DNA from: Novosphingobium percolationis | GTDB taxonomy: Bacteria > Pseudomonadota > Alphaproteobacteria > Sphingomonadales > Sphingomonadaceae | Reading direction: 5' to 3' | Assembly (NCBI RefSeq): GCF_020179425.1 | Contig: NZ_JAILYM010000001.1 | Location: forward strand, 186,001-250,000 | Length of the DNA stretch: 64,000 bases | Part shown: piece by piece, positions 53,293 through 62,580 of the stretch | Numbering within the stretch: position 1 is the stretch's first letter | How the letters are laid out: each line of letters begins with the position of its first letter | Translations under genes and position numbers: made by a program | Notes under the pieces: model-generated | Database searches by the model: none | Seen by the model: the letters and a program-made list of their open reading frames with translations, nothing else | What the model was told of the DNA's origin: nothing

Positions 53293-54327
53293 TCAGGCGG
53301 GTGGCGGGGCCACCGAATCGCGTTCGACCAGATGGAAATCGAGCGTGCGCAGCGGCTTGTCGCGCGCGGTGCCCTCGATCAGCATCGTCGCCGCATCGTG
53401 CGCCATTTCCTCGATGGGCTGGTACACGGTGGTCAGGTACGGCCAGACCGACTTCGCCACCCAGCTGTCGTCGAAGCCGACGATCGAGATGTCCTGCGGC
53501 ACGGTCAGCCCCGCGCGCGATGTGGCGACGATCGCACCCGCCGCCGAATCGTCGTTGCAGGCAAAGATCGCCGTCGGGCGCGGATCGAGCCGCAACAGGC
53601 CTTCGCCCGCCGCGATGCCGCCTTCGAACGAGAACCCGCCCGAAACTTCGCCGCACAGTTCTCCGCCCAGTTCCGCGATGCGCCCGACGAAGCCTTCGCG
53701 GCGCAAGTGCGCGGCGCCATGCTCGGCAGGGCCGGTGAGGATGCCGAAGCGACGGTGGCCCTTGGTCCACAGGTGATCGGCAACCATGGCGGCGGCGGCG
53801 CGATCGTCGATCATCACCCCGGCGGCGCGGTCCTGCATGATGTCGGGCGCGATCCGCGCATAGGGCACGTCGTGTGCTTCGAGGAAATCGAGCGCCTGAG
53901 CATTGTCGGTGATCGGCGGGGTCAGCACGAAACCGTCGCAGCGACCGTTGCGCAGGATCGAGGCGAGTTGCTGTTCCACCTGGCTGGTACCGCCATAGGT
54001 GTCGATGTTGTCGATGCGCAGGTGGTACTGGTGTTCCACGCAGGCGCGATAGCAGCCGGTCTGTACCTTCATCGTGTAGTTGGGGCTGGGGTTGTCGAAC
54101 AGCACGCCGATGATGAACGAGCGCGATCCGGCCAGGGTGCGCGCAGCCATGTCGGGCACGTAATCGAGTGCGGCGACTGCCGCCTCCACCTTGGCGCGCA
54201 GCTTTTCGGAAACGTGCGGTTCGCGGTTGATCACGCGTGACACGCTCTTGAGCGAGACGCCCGCGTGGGCCGCAACATCCTGCATCGTGGCGTTGCCGTT
54301 TCCGCGAATGCGCGAAATCGTATTCAT
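53293..54327 (-). CDS. LacI family transcriptional regulator of the glycan locus
   Basis: Regulator of 344 residues. N-terminal HTH ATMQDVAAHAGVSLKSVSRVINREPHVS is of LacI type with hinge RTLAGSRSFIIGVLFDN; the periplasmic-binding-like domain follows with IFACNDDSAAGAI and SIVGFDDSWVAKSVWPYLTTV. It is expected to bind a sugar and palindromes with central CG. TGACAGCGCAGTCA-like sites lie upstream of the divergent TonB receptor and of the DUF1593 gene. The start ATG (54327) follows GGGGACATC. It probably controls GH30, GH3, receptor and DUF1593 together. Confidence 0.9.
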   Translation of the reverse strand: MNTISRIRGNGNATMQDVAAHAGVSLKSVSRVINREPHVSEKLRAKVEAAVAALDYVPDMAARTLAGSRSFIIGVLFDNPSPNYTMKVQTGCYRACVEHQYHLRIDNIDTYGGTSQVEQQLASILRNGRCDGFVLTPPITDNAQALDFLEAHDVPYARIAPDIMQDRAAGVMIDDRAAAAMVADHLWTKGHRRFGILTGPAEHGAAHLRREGFVGRIAELGGELCGEVSGGFSFEGGIAAGEGLLRLDPRPTAIFACNDDSAAGAIVATSRAGLTVPQDISIVGFDDSWVAKSVWPYLTTVYQPIEEMAHDAATMLIEGTARDKPLRTLDFHLVERDSVAPPPA

Positions 54328-54706
54328 GATGTCCCCGAAAGCCTTTCCCGTACGCCCTGTGCGCCAAGGTTTCCCTTGGGCCAAGCCCCTTTTTCGATGC
54401 GACCCGAAGGAGCTGGCAGGTGCGCTCACCCTGTTCTTCGTGTTAGTCTGACAGCGCAGTCTTGACAGCGCAGTCATGACAAGTCAATTGCAGCCTTGAG
54501 AAGCGGACATCGATCCGCCGAGCGGAGAGGACCAGGCATTGCCGCGCACGTCCTGCGCGGCTCGCGTCACCCCGGATGGGCAGATCCGGGCATGGCGCGG
54601 CGTACTCTCCCTTGGTGATCGATGTGCTTCTTGCGGCGAGCCCAGTCGGCTTCGTCCGGGGCTCACGCTGGCCGTTCGCGGTTGGCGCAATAGGGAGGAA
54701 AAACCA
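54328..54706. other. 379-bp divergent regulatory region with long receptor leader
   Basis: Region between the LacI gene (minus) and the TonB receptor (plus). Operators lie at 54449-54476, leaving a 5' leader of more than 200 nt for the receptor message. I see no ORF with a good start and no riboswitch I recognise here. The leader is GC-rich and could be structured. Confidence 0.4.
54449..54476. promoter_or_regulatory. Tandem LacI-type operators upstream of the TonB receptor
   Basis: TGACAGCGCAGTC occurs twice 14 bp apart (54449-54461 and 54463-54475). The second extends to TGACAGCGCAGTCA, near-palindromic with CG at its centre as LacI-family sites have. The second copy starts TTGACA and may overlap a -35 box. 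The motif also lies in front of the DUF1593 gene at 50114. Confidence 0.65.
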
Positions 54707-56986
54707 ATGAAGCTTATCAAGACCGTCTGCATGGTCTCCGCGATCGCGCTGTGCGCGCCGGTTCATGCGCAGGAAACCGCCCAGCAGGGTGCCGACGCCG
54801 TGCCGACCGGCGACATCGTCGTCACCGCCACGCGCCAGTCGACGCTGCTGTCGAAGACCCCGATCACGCTCTCGGCCATCACCGGCGACGGCCTCAAGGA
54901 CGCCGGCATCACCGACGCCCGCGCGCTGACCACGGCCGTGCCGAACCTCGCGCTGACCGACAGCGGCGATGCTCCGCGCATCTCGATCCGCGGCGTGACC
55001 AGCACCGACACCACCGAAAAGGGCGATCCCTCGGCGGCGTTCCTGCTCGATGGCATCTACATCGCGCGTCCGGCCGACACGCTCGGCAGCTTCTATGACG
55101 TCGAGCGCGTCGAAGTGCTGCGCGGTCCGCAGGGCACCCTTTATGGCCGCAACACCACGGCAGGCGTGATCAACGTGATCGCCAAGGCCCCGGTCGATGC
55201 GTTCCACGCTTCGGTCGACGCCAGCTACGGCAACCTCGACAGCGTCGACGTTTCGGGCATGGTCAACGTTGGCCTCGGCAACGGTCTCGGCATCCGCGCT
55301 GCGGTGAACTACCAGCGCCAGAACCCTTACTACACGTTGTCGAATTCGGATCAGCGCACCGATCCGTACCGCGACACGCAGTCGGCCCGCCTTTCGTTCG
55401 GCGGCGAGACCGGTAACCTCAAGTTCGTGATCCGTGGCGATTATTCGCGCACGCGCGGCACCGGCGTGAACGGCAACTTCGTCACGCTTGACCGCTTCTA
55501 CGATGTGTCGACGCTCACCCTGAAGAATGATCCGGTCTATGTCGGTCGCAGCAGCGACGAACAGCGCGCGCTGACCGTCGAGCCTGCCTATCGCAACTGG
55601 CGCGACAACAAGGCTTACGGCATCATGGGTGACTTCACCTATGACTTCGGTCCGGTCCAGCTGACCTACCTCGGTTCGTACCGCAAGACCGAGCGTGACG
55701 ACACGCGCAACCTGCTGCTGTTCGGCGCGCTCAACAACTCGGCCTTCTTCACGGGTGACTTCAAGCAGGACAGCCACGAACTGCGCCTCGCCTTCGGCCA
55801 GGGTTCGCGCTTCCACGGCCAGGTCGGCGGTTACTACTTCCACGAGAAGTCGTTCCTCGAATACAACCTCGGCAATCCGCTGTCGGGGATCGTTGCGCCG
55901 GGCGCGATCGGTTTCGCTTTTCCGCAGGGCCCGACGGTGTCGCGCTCGAAGGCGGCATTCGGCCAGGTGACGTTCGACATCACCCCGGATTTCCACCTGA
56001 CCGGCGGCGTGCGCTACACCAACGACTTCAAGTCGCGTGACGGTGCGACCGTGCTTGACTTTGCCGACGCTGCGGGTGTGGCTGCCTATCAGGCCGCCCA
56101 GCTCGAAGCCAATGGCGCGACGCCGCCCTGCACGGGGCTGCGCTGCACGGTGAACGAGAACATCGCGAAGAAGACCTGGAACAAGACGATCTGGAAGGTC
56201 GGCCTCGATTACGACGTGCCCGGCCTGGGCCTGATCTATGCCAACGTCTCGACCGGCTACAAGGCGGGCGGTTTCAATGACGGTTGCATCGCGGGCAGCG
56301 GTTTCAACTGCTTCCTGACCCCGGAAGCGTTGTACTACAATCCTGAAAACCTGAAGTCCTACGAAGCGGGCCTCAAGTTCCGCGTTTCGAGCGCGTTCCG
56401 CCTGAATGCGTCGGTGTTCCACTACGACTACACCGATCTCCAGGTCAGCCAGGGCGTGCTGAAGCCGGTCCCGGCCACGCTGATCAGCAACGCGGGCAAG
56501 GCCAAGGTCGATGGTCTCGAACTCGAAGCCACGCTGCAGCCGGGCGACAACGACAAGTTCGAACTGGGCTATACCTACACCAACGCCCGCTACACCGACT
56601 TCACGCCCGAGCCTGAAACCGACCCGACCTTCAACTACAACGGTCTCCTGCTCGACCACGCGCCCAAGCACGTTGCGACCGCCGCGTGGACCCACACGTT
56701 CCCGCTCGGCGATGCCGGCAAGGTCGATGTGGGCGTGCGCAGCCGCCTCAGCTCGGAATACTTCATCATCGATCTGAACAACAAGTCGCAGTTCCGTCAG
56801 CCGGGCTTCACCAAGACCGACGCGACGATCACCTACACCGCCCCGAACGACCGCTACTACGTCCAGGGCTTCGTCAAGAACATCGAGGACAACATCACGA
56901 TCGCCCACGCGGCGTCGGGTGTCGGAGCCGGTGTCTTCATCGAAGCGCCCCGGACCTACGGCGTGCGCGCAGGGGTCAAGTTCTAA
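54707..56986 (+). CDS. TonB-dependent receptor of the GH30/GH3 locus
   Basis: Outer-membrane receptor of 759 residues with signal peptide (MKLIKTVCMVSAIALCAPVHAQ), TonB-box-like GDIVVTATRQST, plug blocks ISIRGVTSTDTT and VEVLRGPQGTLYGRNTTAGVINVIA, and a barrel ending RAGVKF. It is divergent from the LacI gene, and a strong AGGGAGGAA site precedes the ATG. The terminator at 57005-57037 separates it from the GH3 gene. It probably imports gluco-oligosaccharides made by GH30, but this is inferred only from context. Confidence 0.92.
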   Translation: MKLIKTVCMVSAIALCAPVHAQETAQQGADAVPTGDIVVTATRQSTLLSKTPITLSAITGDGLKDAGITDARALTTAVPNLALTDSGDAPRISIRGVTSTDTTEKGDPSAAFLLDGIYIARPADTLGSFYDVERVEVLRGPQGTLYGRNTTAGVINVIAKAPVDAFHASVDASYGNLDSVDVSGMVNVGLGNGLGIRAAVNYQRQNPYYTLSNSDQRTDPYRDTQSARLSFGGETGNLKFVIRGDYSRTRGTGVNGNFVTLDRFYDVSTLTLKNDPVYVGRSSDEQRALTVEPAYRNWRDNKAYGIMGDFTYDFGPVQLTYLGSYRKTERDDTRNLLLFGALNNSAFFTGDFKQDSHELRLAFGQGSRFHGQVGGYYFHEKSFLEYNLGNPLSGIVAPGAIGFAFPQGPTVSRSKAAFGQVTFDITPDFHLTGGVRYTNDFKSRDGATVLDFADAAGVAAYQAAQLEANGATPPCTGLRCTVNENIAKKTWNKTIWKVGLDYDVPGLGLIYANVSTGYKAGGFNDGCIAGSGFNCFLTPEALYYNPENLKSYEAGLKFRVSSAFRLNASVFHYDYTDLQVSQGVLKPVPATLISNAGKAKVDGLELEATLQPGDNDKFELGYTYTNARYTDFTPEPETDPTFNYNGLLLDHAPKHVATAAWTHTFPLGDAGKVDVGVRSRLSSEYFIIDLNNKSQFRQPGFTKTDATITYTAPNDRYYVQGFVKNIEDNITIAHAASGVGAGVFIEAPRTYGVRAGVKF

Positions 56987-57004
56987 ACCTCTCCACCCTG
57001 AACT

Positions 57005-57037
57005 GGGCCGCAACCTCACCGTTGCGGCCCATTTTTT
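57005..57037 (+). terminator. Rho-independent terminator after the TonB receptor
   Basis: 10-bp stem GGGCCGCAAC / GTTGCGGCCC (57005-57014 and 57021-57030), 6-nt loop CTCACC, then ATTTTTT. It starts 18 bp after the receptor stop and 109 bp before GH3, so GH3 needs read-through or its own promoter. Confidence 0.88.
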
Positions 57038-57145
57038 CAGGGGCGACCAAGTTTCAATATTCCGCCGGTCCTCCTCCCTCGCGGACCGGTCACGTTGCCT
57101 GAGATCTCCATCCCCCATTCCCCATTCCCGTCCCAAGGAGTTCGC

Positions 57146-59356
57146 ATGACCATCTCCCGGATCCTCGCCAGTGGTGTCGCCGCCGTCGCGCTCGCCCATG
57201 GCGCCGCGCAGGCGCAGCAGGCCCCCGTCATCGACATGAAGGCGGCCGAGGCCCGCGCCGCCGCTACCGTCAAGCAGATGACCCCGGACGAAAAGGTCGT
57301 GCTGACGCTCGGCGTGATGCCGCTGCCCGGCTTCCCCGGCGCGCCGCCGCCCGCCGATGCCGTGCCCGGCGCGGGCTACGTGCCCGGCATCGCGCGCCTT
57401 GGCGTTCCGGCGCTGCGCGAAACCGACGCGAGCCTTGGCGTGTCGTGGGTGATGGGCCTGCGCAAGGACGGCGCGACCGCGCTGCCTTCGGGTCTTGCCC
57501 AGGCGGCCAGCTGGAACCCCGATGTGCTCTATCGCGGCGGCGCCACCATCGGTGCCGAAGCCCGTGCCAAGGGTTTCAATGTCCTGCTGGCGGGCGGCGT
57601 CAACCTGATGCGCGATCCACGCAATGGCCGCACCTTCGAATACCTCGCCGAAGATCCGCTGCTGTCGGGCGAACTGGTCGGCGCGGCGATCCGCGGCGTG
57701 CAGTCGAACCACATCATCTCGACGATCAAGCATTTCGCGCTCAACGGCCAGGAAACCGGCCGCAAGTACGTGGACGTCAAGATCGCCGAACCTGCTGCGC
57801 GTGAAAGCGACCTGCTGGCGTTCCAGATCGGCATCGAGCGCGGTCAGCCCGGATCGGCCATGTGCGCGTACAACCGCGTGCTGGGCCACCAGGCCTGCGA
57901 CAGCGACTGGCTGCTCAACAAGGTGCTCAAGGGCTCGTGGGGCTGGAAGGGCTTCGTCATGTCTGATTGGGGCGCGGTCCCCGGCGTCAGCGCAGCGCTC
58001 AACGGCCTGGACCAGCAATCGGGCGTGCAGCTCGATCCCGCGCCGTTCTTCGGCGATGCGCTGAAGGCCAAGGCGGCCAGCGATCCGGTCTATGCGGCGC
58101 GGCTCGATGACATGAACAAGCGCATCCTGACAGCGATCTACGCGGCGGGCGTCGACAAGAACCCGGCCCAGCCGGGCGGCGCGATCGACTTCGCCAAGGG
58201 CGCGGCCGTGGCCGAGGACGCGGCGAAGCAGGGCATCGTCCTGCTGCGCAACACCGGCAACCTGCTGCCGCTGGCCAAGACCGCCAAGTCGATCGCCGTC
58301 ATCGGCGGCTATGCCGATACCGGCGTGCTGTCGGGCGCAGGCTCGAGCCAGGTCCACAGCGAAGGCGGCCCCGCCGCCGTCCGTTCGCTCGGCGGTGACG
58401 GTCCGTTCGCGGCGCTGATGTCGCAGCAGTACCACCGCTCGGTCCCGCTCAAGGCGATCAAGGCGATGGCGCCGAACGCCGTCGTCACCTTCCGCGATGG
58501 CCGCTACATCACCGATGCAGTGGAAAAGGCCCGCCAGGCCGAGGTCGCCATCGTCTTCGCCAACGAATGGCGCATGGAAGGGGCCGACCAGCCCGACCTG
58601 TCGCTGCCCGATGGCCAGGACGCGCTGATCGCGGCGGTGGCTGCGGCCAACCCCAACACCATCGTCGTTCTCCAGACCGGCGGGCCGGTGCTGATGCCCT
58701 GGCTCGACAAGGTCGGTGCCGTGGTCGAGGCCTGGTATCCCGGCGCGCGCGGTGGCGAGGCGATCGCCTCGGTGCTGTTTGGTGACACCAACCCCGGTGG
58801 CCGCCTGCCGGTTACGTTCCCGGCCAGCGTCGACCAGCTGCCGCGTCCCAAGCTCGATGGCAGCGACTGGGTCGAACCCAACTTCGCGGGGGATCCCGCG
58901 CCGGGCAAGGACCAGCTCCACGCCGACTACGATATCGAAGGTTCCGATGTCGGCTATCGCTGGTTCGCGAAGAAGGGCCAGAAGGCGCTGTTCCCGTTCG
59001 GCTATGGCCTGTCCTACACCACGTTCGCGGGCAGCGGGCTCAAGGTGGCGGGCCTTAAGGCCGGCTTCACCCTGACCAACACTGGCAAGGTGGCGGGCGA
59101 CGATGTCGGCCAGGTCTATCTTGTCGGCCGCAACGGGCAGAAGCTGCAACGCCTGGTCGGTTTCCAGCGCGTTACCCTCGCGCCCGGCACGTCGCAGAAG
59201 GTCAACGTGACCATCGACCCGCGCCTGTTGGCCGACTGGAAGGATGGCGGCTGGACCATGCCCGCCGGCAGCTACAGCTTCGCGTTGGGCCGTGATGCCG
59301 AAACGCTGTCCGCGCCAGTCAGCGTGAAGCTGTCGGGCAAAACCTGGAAGGACTGA
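57146..59356 (+). CDS. GH3 beta-glycosidase (beta-glucosidase-like), exported
   Basis: Protein of 736 residues with signal peptide (about 24 residues, ending GAAQAQ). GH3 blocks are LGVPALRETDASLG, the family KHFALNGQETGR, nucleophile D274 in FVMSDWGAV, then a second alpha/beta domain (DTGVLSGAGSSQVHSEGG) and a C-terminal fibronectin-like domain with FPFGYGLSYTTF. It cleaves non-reducing beta-glucosyl or beta-xylosyl units, completing digestion after GH30. The ATG at 57146 has AAGGAG 6 nt upstream. Exact linkage cannot be read. Confidence 0.93.
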   Translation: MTISRILASGVAAVALAHGAAQAQQAPVIDMKAAEARAAATVKQMTPDEKVVLTLGVMPLPGFPGAPPPADAVPGAGYVPGIARLGVPALRETDASLGVSWVMGLRKDGATALPSGLAQAASWNPDVLYRGGATIGAEARAKGFNVLLAGGVNLMRDPRNGRTFEYLAEDPLLSGELVGAAIRGVQSNHIISTIKHFALNGQETGRKYVDVKIAEPAARESDLLAFQIGIERGQPGSAMCAYNRVLGHQACDSDWLLNKVLKGSWGWKGFVMSDWGAVPGVSAALNGLDQQSGVQLDPAPFFGDALKAKAASDPVYAARLDDMNKRILTAIYAAGVDKNPAQPGGAIDFAKGAAVAEDAAKQGIVLLRNTGNLLPLAKTAKSIAVIGGYADTGVLSGAGSSQVHSEGGPAAVRSLGGDGPFAALMSQQYHRSVPLKAIKAMAPNAVVTFRDGRYITDAVEKARQAEVAIVFANEWRMEGADQPDLSLPDGQDALIAAVAAANPNTIVVLQTGGPVLMPWLDKVGAVVEAWYPGARGGEAIASVLFGDTNPGGRLPVTFPASVDQLPRPKLDGSDWVEPNFAGDPAPGKDQLHADYDIEGSDVGYRWFAKKGQKALFPFGYGLSYTTFAGSGLKVAGLKAGFTLTNTGKVAGDDVGQVYLVGRNGQKLQRLVGFQRVTLAPGTSQKVNVTIDPRLLADWKDGGWTMPAGSYSFALGRDAETLSAPVSVKLSGKTWKD

Positions 59357-59365
59357 CTTTTCCCC

Positions 59366-59395
59366 GAGCTGCCGCCGTCCCTCCGGCGGCAGCTC
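59366..59395 (+). terminator. Stem-loop between GH3 and phytochrome genes
   Basis: 12-bp stem GAGCTGCCGCCG / CGGCGGCAGCTC (59366-59377 and 59384-59395) with a 6-nt loop, 9 bp after the GH3 stop. A short ACTCTTT follows on the plus strand. The stem overlaps the phytochrome stop on the other strand. Confidence 0.7.
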
Positions 59396-61961
59396 ACTCT
59401 TTCGGCTTACCCGCCAGCGCGCGTGCCGCAGCGGCCGCGATCTGGCTGGCACCGTAAGGCTTCTGCACCAGCGGCGTGTCCTCCAGGCCTTCGACCACCA
59501 GCGTGTCGCCCAGCCCGGTCATGAAGGCGAAGGGCACGCCCAGTGCGCGCAGCCGTTCTGCCACGGGCACGCTCGTCGCATCACCCAGGTTATAGTCGAG
59601 CGCGGCGAAATCGGGCGTGTCAGCCTCGATCATCGCCAGCGCTTCCTCGGCGCTGGCCGCCACCAGCACATCCGCCGCGCCCAGGTCGAAGAGATGTTGT
59701 TCGGCATCAAGCGCGATGATCATGTTGTCCTCGGCCAGCAGAACCTTGAGCCCCGACAGCGGCGCATGATCGACTAGTGGAACATGGGCGCGCGCGCGTT
59801 CCGCCGCCACCGTGCCGCCCGTCCCCACCACATGGCGGGCCGGAATGCGGAAATGCCCGGCAAAGCCATGGAGCCGGTATTCGGCGTCTGCCTGCCCGCC
59901 CAGATCGTGCGGGATCGACGTTTCGATGATAACCGACCCGAAGCCGCGCCGTGTTGGTGGGGCGACCGGCGGGCCGCCGCTTTCCACCCAGTCCAGCACG
60001 AGATCGCCTTCAGCGTCGAGCCGCCAGGAGATAAGCACCATGCCGTCGCCCGACAGCGCGCCATATTTGGCGGCATTGGTCATCAGTTCGTGGAACACCA
60101 ACGCCAGCGCGGTGAACGCCACCGGCTGCAGCAGCACGTCCGGTCCCTTCATCAAGAGTGCCTCGCGCCGCTCGTCGAGATAGGCGCTGGCCTCGACATT
60201 GAGCAGTTCGATCAGGCTTGCCGGGCCCCAGTGGTCGTGCGTCACCTGATCGTGCGCGCGGGCGAGCGACTGGACCCGCCCGTCGAGGTTGGCGACGAAG
60301 TCCTCGATCGTCTCGCTGGATCGCTCCGTTTGCGAAATCAGGCCGCGGATCAGCGAGAGGATGTTGCGCACGCGGTGGTTCAGTTCCGCGATCAGCACTT
60401 CCTGCCGCTCGTGCGCGCGCTCGCGCTCCTGCGTGGCATCCTCTGCCAGCCGCAGCAGCACTTCGAGCATCCCGTTGCGCAGCGTTTCGGCCACTTGCCG
60501 TTCGGCGCGGGTGAAGGGCAGGCTGGTGCCCTGCACGAGCCGGGTCCACGCCTCGAAGCTCTTTCTCGGGGTCAGTCGGTCCCCGTTGGGCCCATGCTCG
60601 ACTGACTTTTCCGGATTTCCGGCCCAGCGCACCGTCCGCAATTGCTCGGCGCGGAACAGAACGACGTGGTTGCGCGGCGCGCGCGACAGCGGTATCGCCA
60701 GCATGCCCGCTGCCGTATCGGCATGGGCGGCCGCGGCGGGTAGCAGCGTCTGGATCGAATCTGTCGCCATCACCTCGCGTGCAGGTCCCGCGTTGAGGAA
60801 ATCGAGGATGGCTGTGCATTGCGCGGGGGTCGGCGTGAGTCCGCTCAGCGCAGTCTGTCCGTCGAGGAATACCGCCACGCCGTCTGCCGGGATCAGTTCG
60901 AAGATCACGTCGCCCAGCCAGTCCGGGTCCTGCATTAGCGCAGGGTTCTGCGCTACCGTCGCCATGATGCGGTCGCTCGCCCGCCTTGCACGCAGTTCAT
61001 AGTCGCTGGTTTCGCTGCGCAGCCGGCTTTCGAGCATGAAGGAGAACAACTGCCCGAACAGTTCCGCCGTCGTCCGCATGGCAAGTCCGGGCAGGCGCGG
61101 GGCATGGTGGTGGCATGCAAAAAGCCCCCAAAGCTGCCCTTCCACAACGATCGAGATCGACAACGATGCGCCCACGCCCATGTTGCGCAGGTATTCGATG
61201 TGGATCGGCGAGACGGCGCGCAACAGGCACAGCGACTGGTCGAGCGCCACCCCCGGCGCGTCGCCTGCCGACAGCAGCGGCACCGGCTCGGCGCCGATGT
61301 CGGCGATCACGCGGAAGATGTTGCGCAAGTACAGCGCCCGCGCCTGCGCGGGGATGTCCGATGCGGGATAGTGCAGCCCGTGAAAGCTGTCGACTCCTGC
61401 ACTCAGCGCTTCGGCCACGACCTCGCCCGATCCGGTCTCGTCAAAGCGATAGACCATCACCCTGTCGAAGCCGGTCATCGCCTTCACCTGTCGTGCCGCT
61501 TCTCGCAGGAACGCGGGCATCGTTTCGGCCTGCCGCAATCGCCCCGTGAACGCGCGGATCAGGTTGCCCGCTTCGGCGGCGCCGTCGGTGGCCGGCTCGG
61601 CCTCGATCACCCATTCTCCGTTCGAGAAATGCACCGCTACGTCAAAGGCCGGGCCACCTTCGAACAGCGAGAGCGCGAACAGGCGTTCCACCGCGTCGCC
61701 CCCGCGCAGCAGCGGGATACGCTCGCGCAGCGCCGCCAGCGCGCCGGGCTCGATCAGGTCGGCGATGTCCGCTCCCAGCGCCACGTCTGGCGGGAACGGT
61801 GCGAACCGGGCAAGGTTTGCCGAAGCGCGCCGTACCCGTCCATCACCATCGACGCCCAGCAGGAAGCCGAAGGGCTGAACCGTCCCGAGGATATGGATCG
61901 GCTCACGGTCGCAATTGGTGAGATCGACCGGGGTATCGAGGCTATCATCCGTGTGCAGCAT
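59394..61961 (-). CDS. bphP: Bacteriophytochrome histidine kinase with C-terminal receiver
   Basis: Light-sensing hybrid kinase of 855 residues: N-terminal PAS with the biliverdin-binding cysteine C17 just before DREPIHILGTVQPFG, GAF domain (DIPAQARALYLRN at 202-214; IHIEYLRNMGVGAS), PHY domain with tongue motif PRKSF at 465-469, then an HWE-type kinase core with H529 in ELNHRVRN, an ATPase part (HELMTNAAKYGALS) and a receiver from 738 with phospho-acceptor D789 (ALDYNLGD). All chromophore and catalytic residues look intact. The ATG at 61961 is chosen to keep the short pre-PAS tail. It overlaps the haem oxygenase by 17 bp, so pigment and apoprotein are co-made. Confidence 0.95.
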   Translation of the reverse strand: MLHTDDSLDTPVDLTNCDREPIHILGTVQPFGFLLGVDGDGRVRRASANLARFAPFPPDVALGADIADLIEPGALAALRERIPLLRGGDAVERLFALSLFEGGPAFDVAVHFSNGEWVIEAEPATDGAAEAGNLIRAFTGRLRQAETMPAFLREAARQVKAMTGFDRVMVYRFDETGSGEVVAEALSAGVDSFHGLHYPASDIPAQARALYLRNIFRVIADIGAEPVPLLSAGDAPGVALDQSLCLLRAVSPIHIEYLRNMGVGASLSISIVVEGQLWGLFACHHHAPRLPGLAMRTTAELFGQLFSFMLESRLRSETSDYELRARRASDRIMATVAQNPALMQDPDWLGDVIFELIPADGVAVFLDGQTALSGLTPTPAQCTAILDFLNAGPAREVMATDSIQTLLPAAAAHADTAAGMLAIPLSRAPRNHVVLFRAEQLRTVRWAGNPEKSVEHGPNGDRLTPRKSFEAWTRLVQGTSLPFTRAERQVAETLRNGMLEVLLRLAEDATQERERAHERQEVLIAELNHRVRNILSLIRGLISQTERSSETIEDFVANLDGRVQSLARAHDQVTHDHWGPASLIELLNVEASAYLDERREALLMKGPDVLLQPVAFTALALVFHELMTNAAKYGALSGDGMVLISWRLDAEGDLVLDWVESGGPPVAPPTRRGFGSVIIETSIPHDLGGQADAEYRLHGFAGHFRIPARHVVGTGGTVAAERARAHVPLVDHAPLSGLKVLLAEDNMIIALDAEQHLFDLGAADVLVAASAEEALAMIEADTPDFAALDYNLGDATSVPVAERLRALGVPFAFMTGLGDTLVVEGLEDTPLVQKPYGASQIAAAAARALAGKPKE

Positions 61962-62481
61962 GAGCTTCCCGCGCGGCAGAGTCGAACAGGGCAAAGGCCC
62001 GCATCGCGCCCGTCAGCGCCTGCTCGCGCCACAGCGGCCCGCCGATCGCCGCCGCGCGTTCGAGTGCCTGAACGAGATTGCGCCACAGGCCCGGCGGGGC
62101 GCTGGCGTTGAGATAGCCGGTCGGCAGGTCCGGCCCGACCGCGCGTGCCAGCACGGCCGCGCCCATGCGCGATCCTTCCAGCACGTAGAGCGCGCCCCAG
62201 CGCGCCGCTTCGTTGTCTGGCCATGCGATGCGCGGGCACGGCGGAGGTGGCGCGGCCAATGTCGCGAGGTCGTCGGCCACGGCAGCGCTGCGCCCGCGCC
62301 AGCCCGGCAGCAGGCGCGCGGCATCGATCCAGTCTTCGAGCGGGATCAACGCTCTGGCGTGCGCAGCCAGGAAATCGCGATAGGAAGCGCGATCAGCGAG
62401 GGTGAAGCGGGCATAAGCGGCATCCACGCGGGTATGCCAGTCACGGGTCGATGTGCGCAGCCAGCCGCGGACATCACCCAC
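61945..62481 (-). CDS. bphO: Haem oxygenase (biliverdin-forming)
   Basis: Protein of 178 residues that opens haem to biliverdin, the chromophore of the adjacent phytochrome. Seen are the proximal histidine H16 in LRTSTRDWHTRVD and the distal-helix motif LYVLEGSRMGAAVLAR, as in bacterial BphO/HemO. The start is taken as GTG at 62481 because the family homology begins there; no good ATG or SD is seen and upstream codons show no homology, so the N-terminus is uncertain. It is the first gene of the bphO-bphP unit and is divergent from an RTX gene. A palindrome lies 100 bp upstream (62581-62595). Confidence 0.85.
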   Translation of the reverse strand: MGDVRGWLRTSTRDWHTRVDAAYARFTLADRASYRDFLAAHARALIPLEDWIDAARLLPGWRGRSAAVADDLATLAAPPPPCPRIAWPDNEAARWGALYVLEGSRMGAAVLARAVGPDLPTGYLNASAPPGLWRNLVQALERAAAIGGPLWREQALTGAMRAFALFDSAAREAHAAHG

Positions 62482-62580
62482 GCGCTGCGGCCCGGCAGTG
62501 GGGGCCGTTGTGATACTGCGTCGGTGAAATCGTGGGGCCCATGCTGCCTTCGTCTGCGCGCGAGACCGGCAATACGCCCG

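Noticed and set aside
54443..59452. A 1669-codon open frame on the minus strand opposite the TonB receptor and GH3 genes
   Set aside because: It is the antisense frame of two clearly real genes with conserved motifs. High GC makes stop codons rare on the opposite strand. Its translation is rich in R, H, G, A, V and D with no domain.
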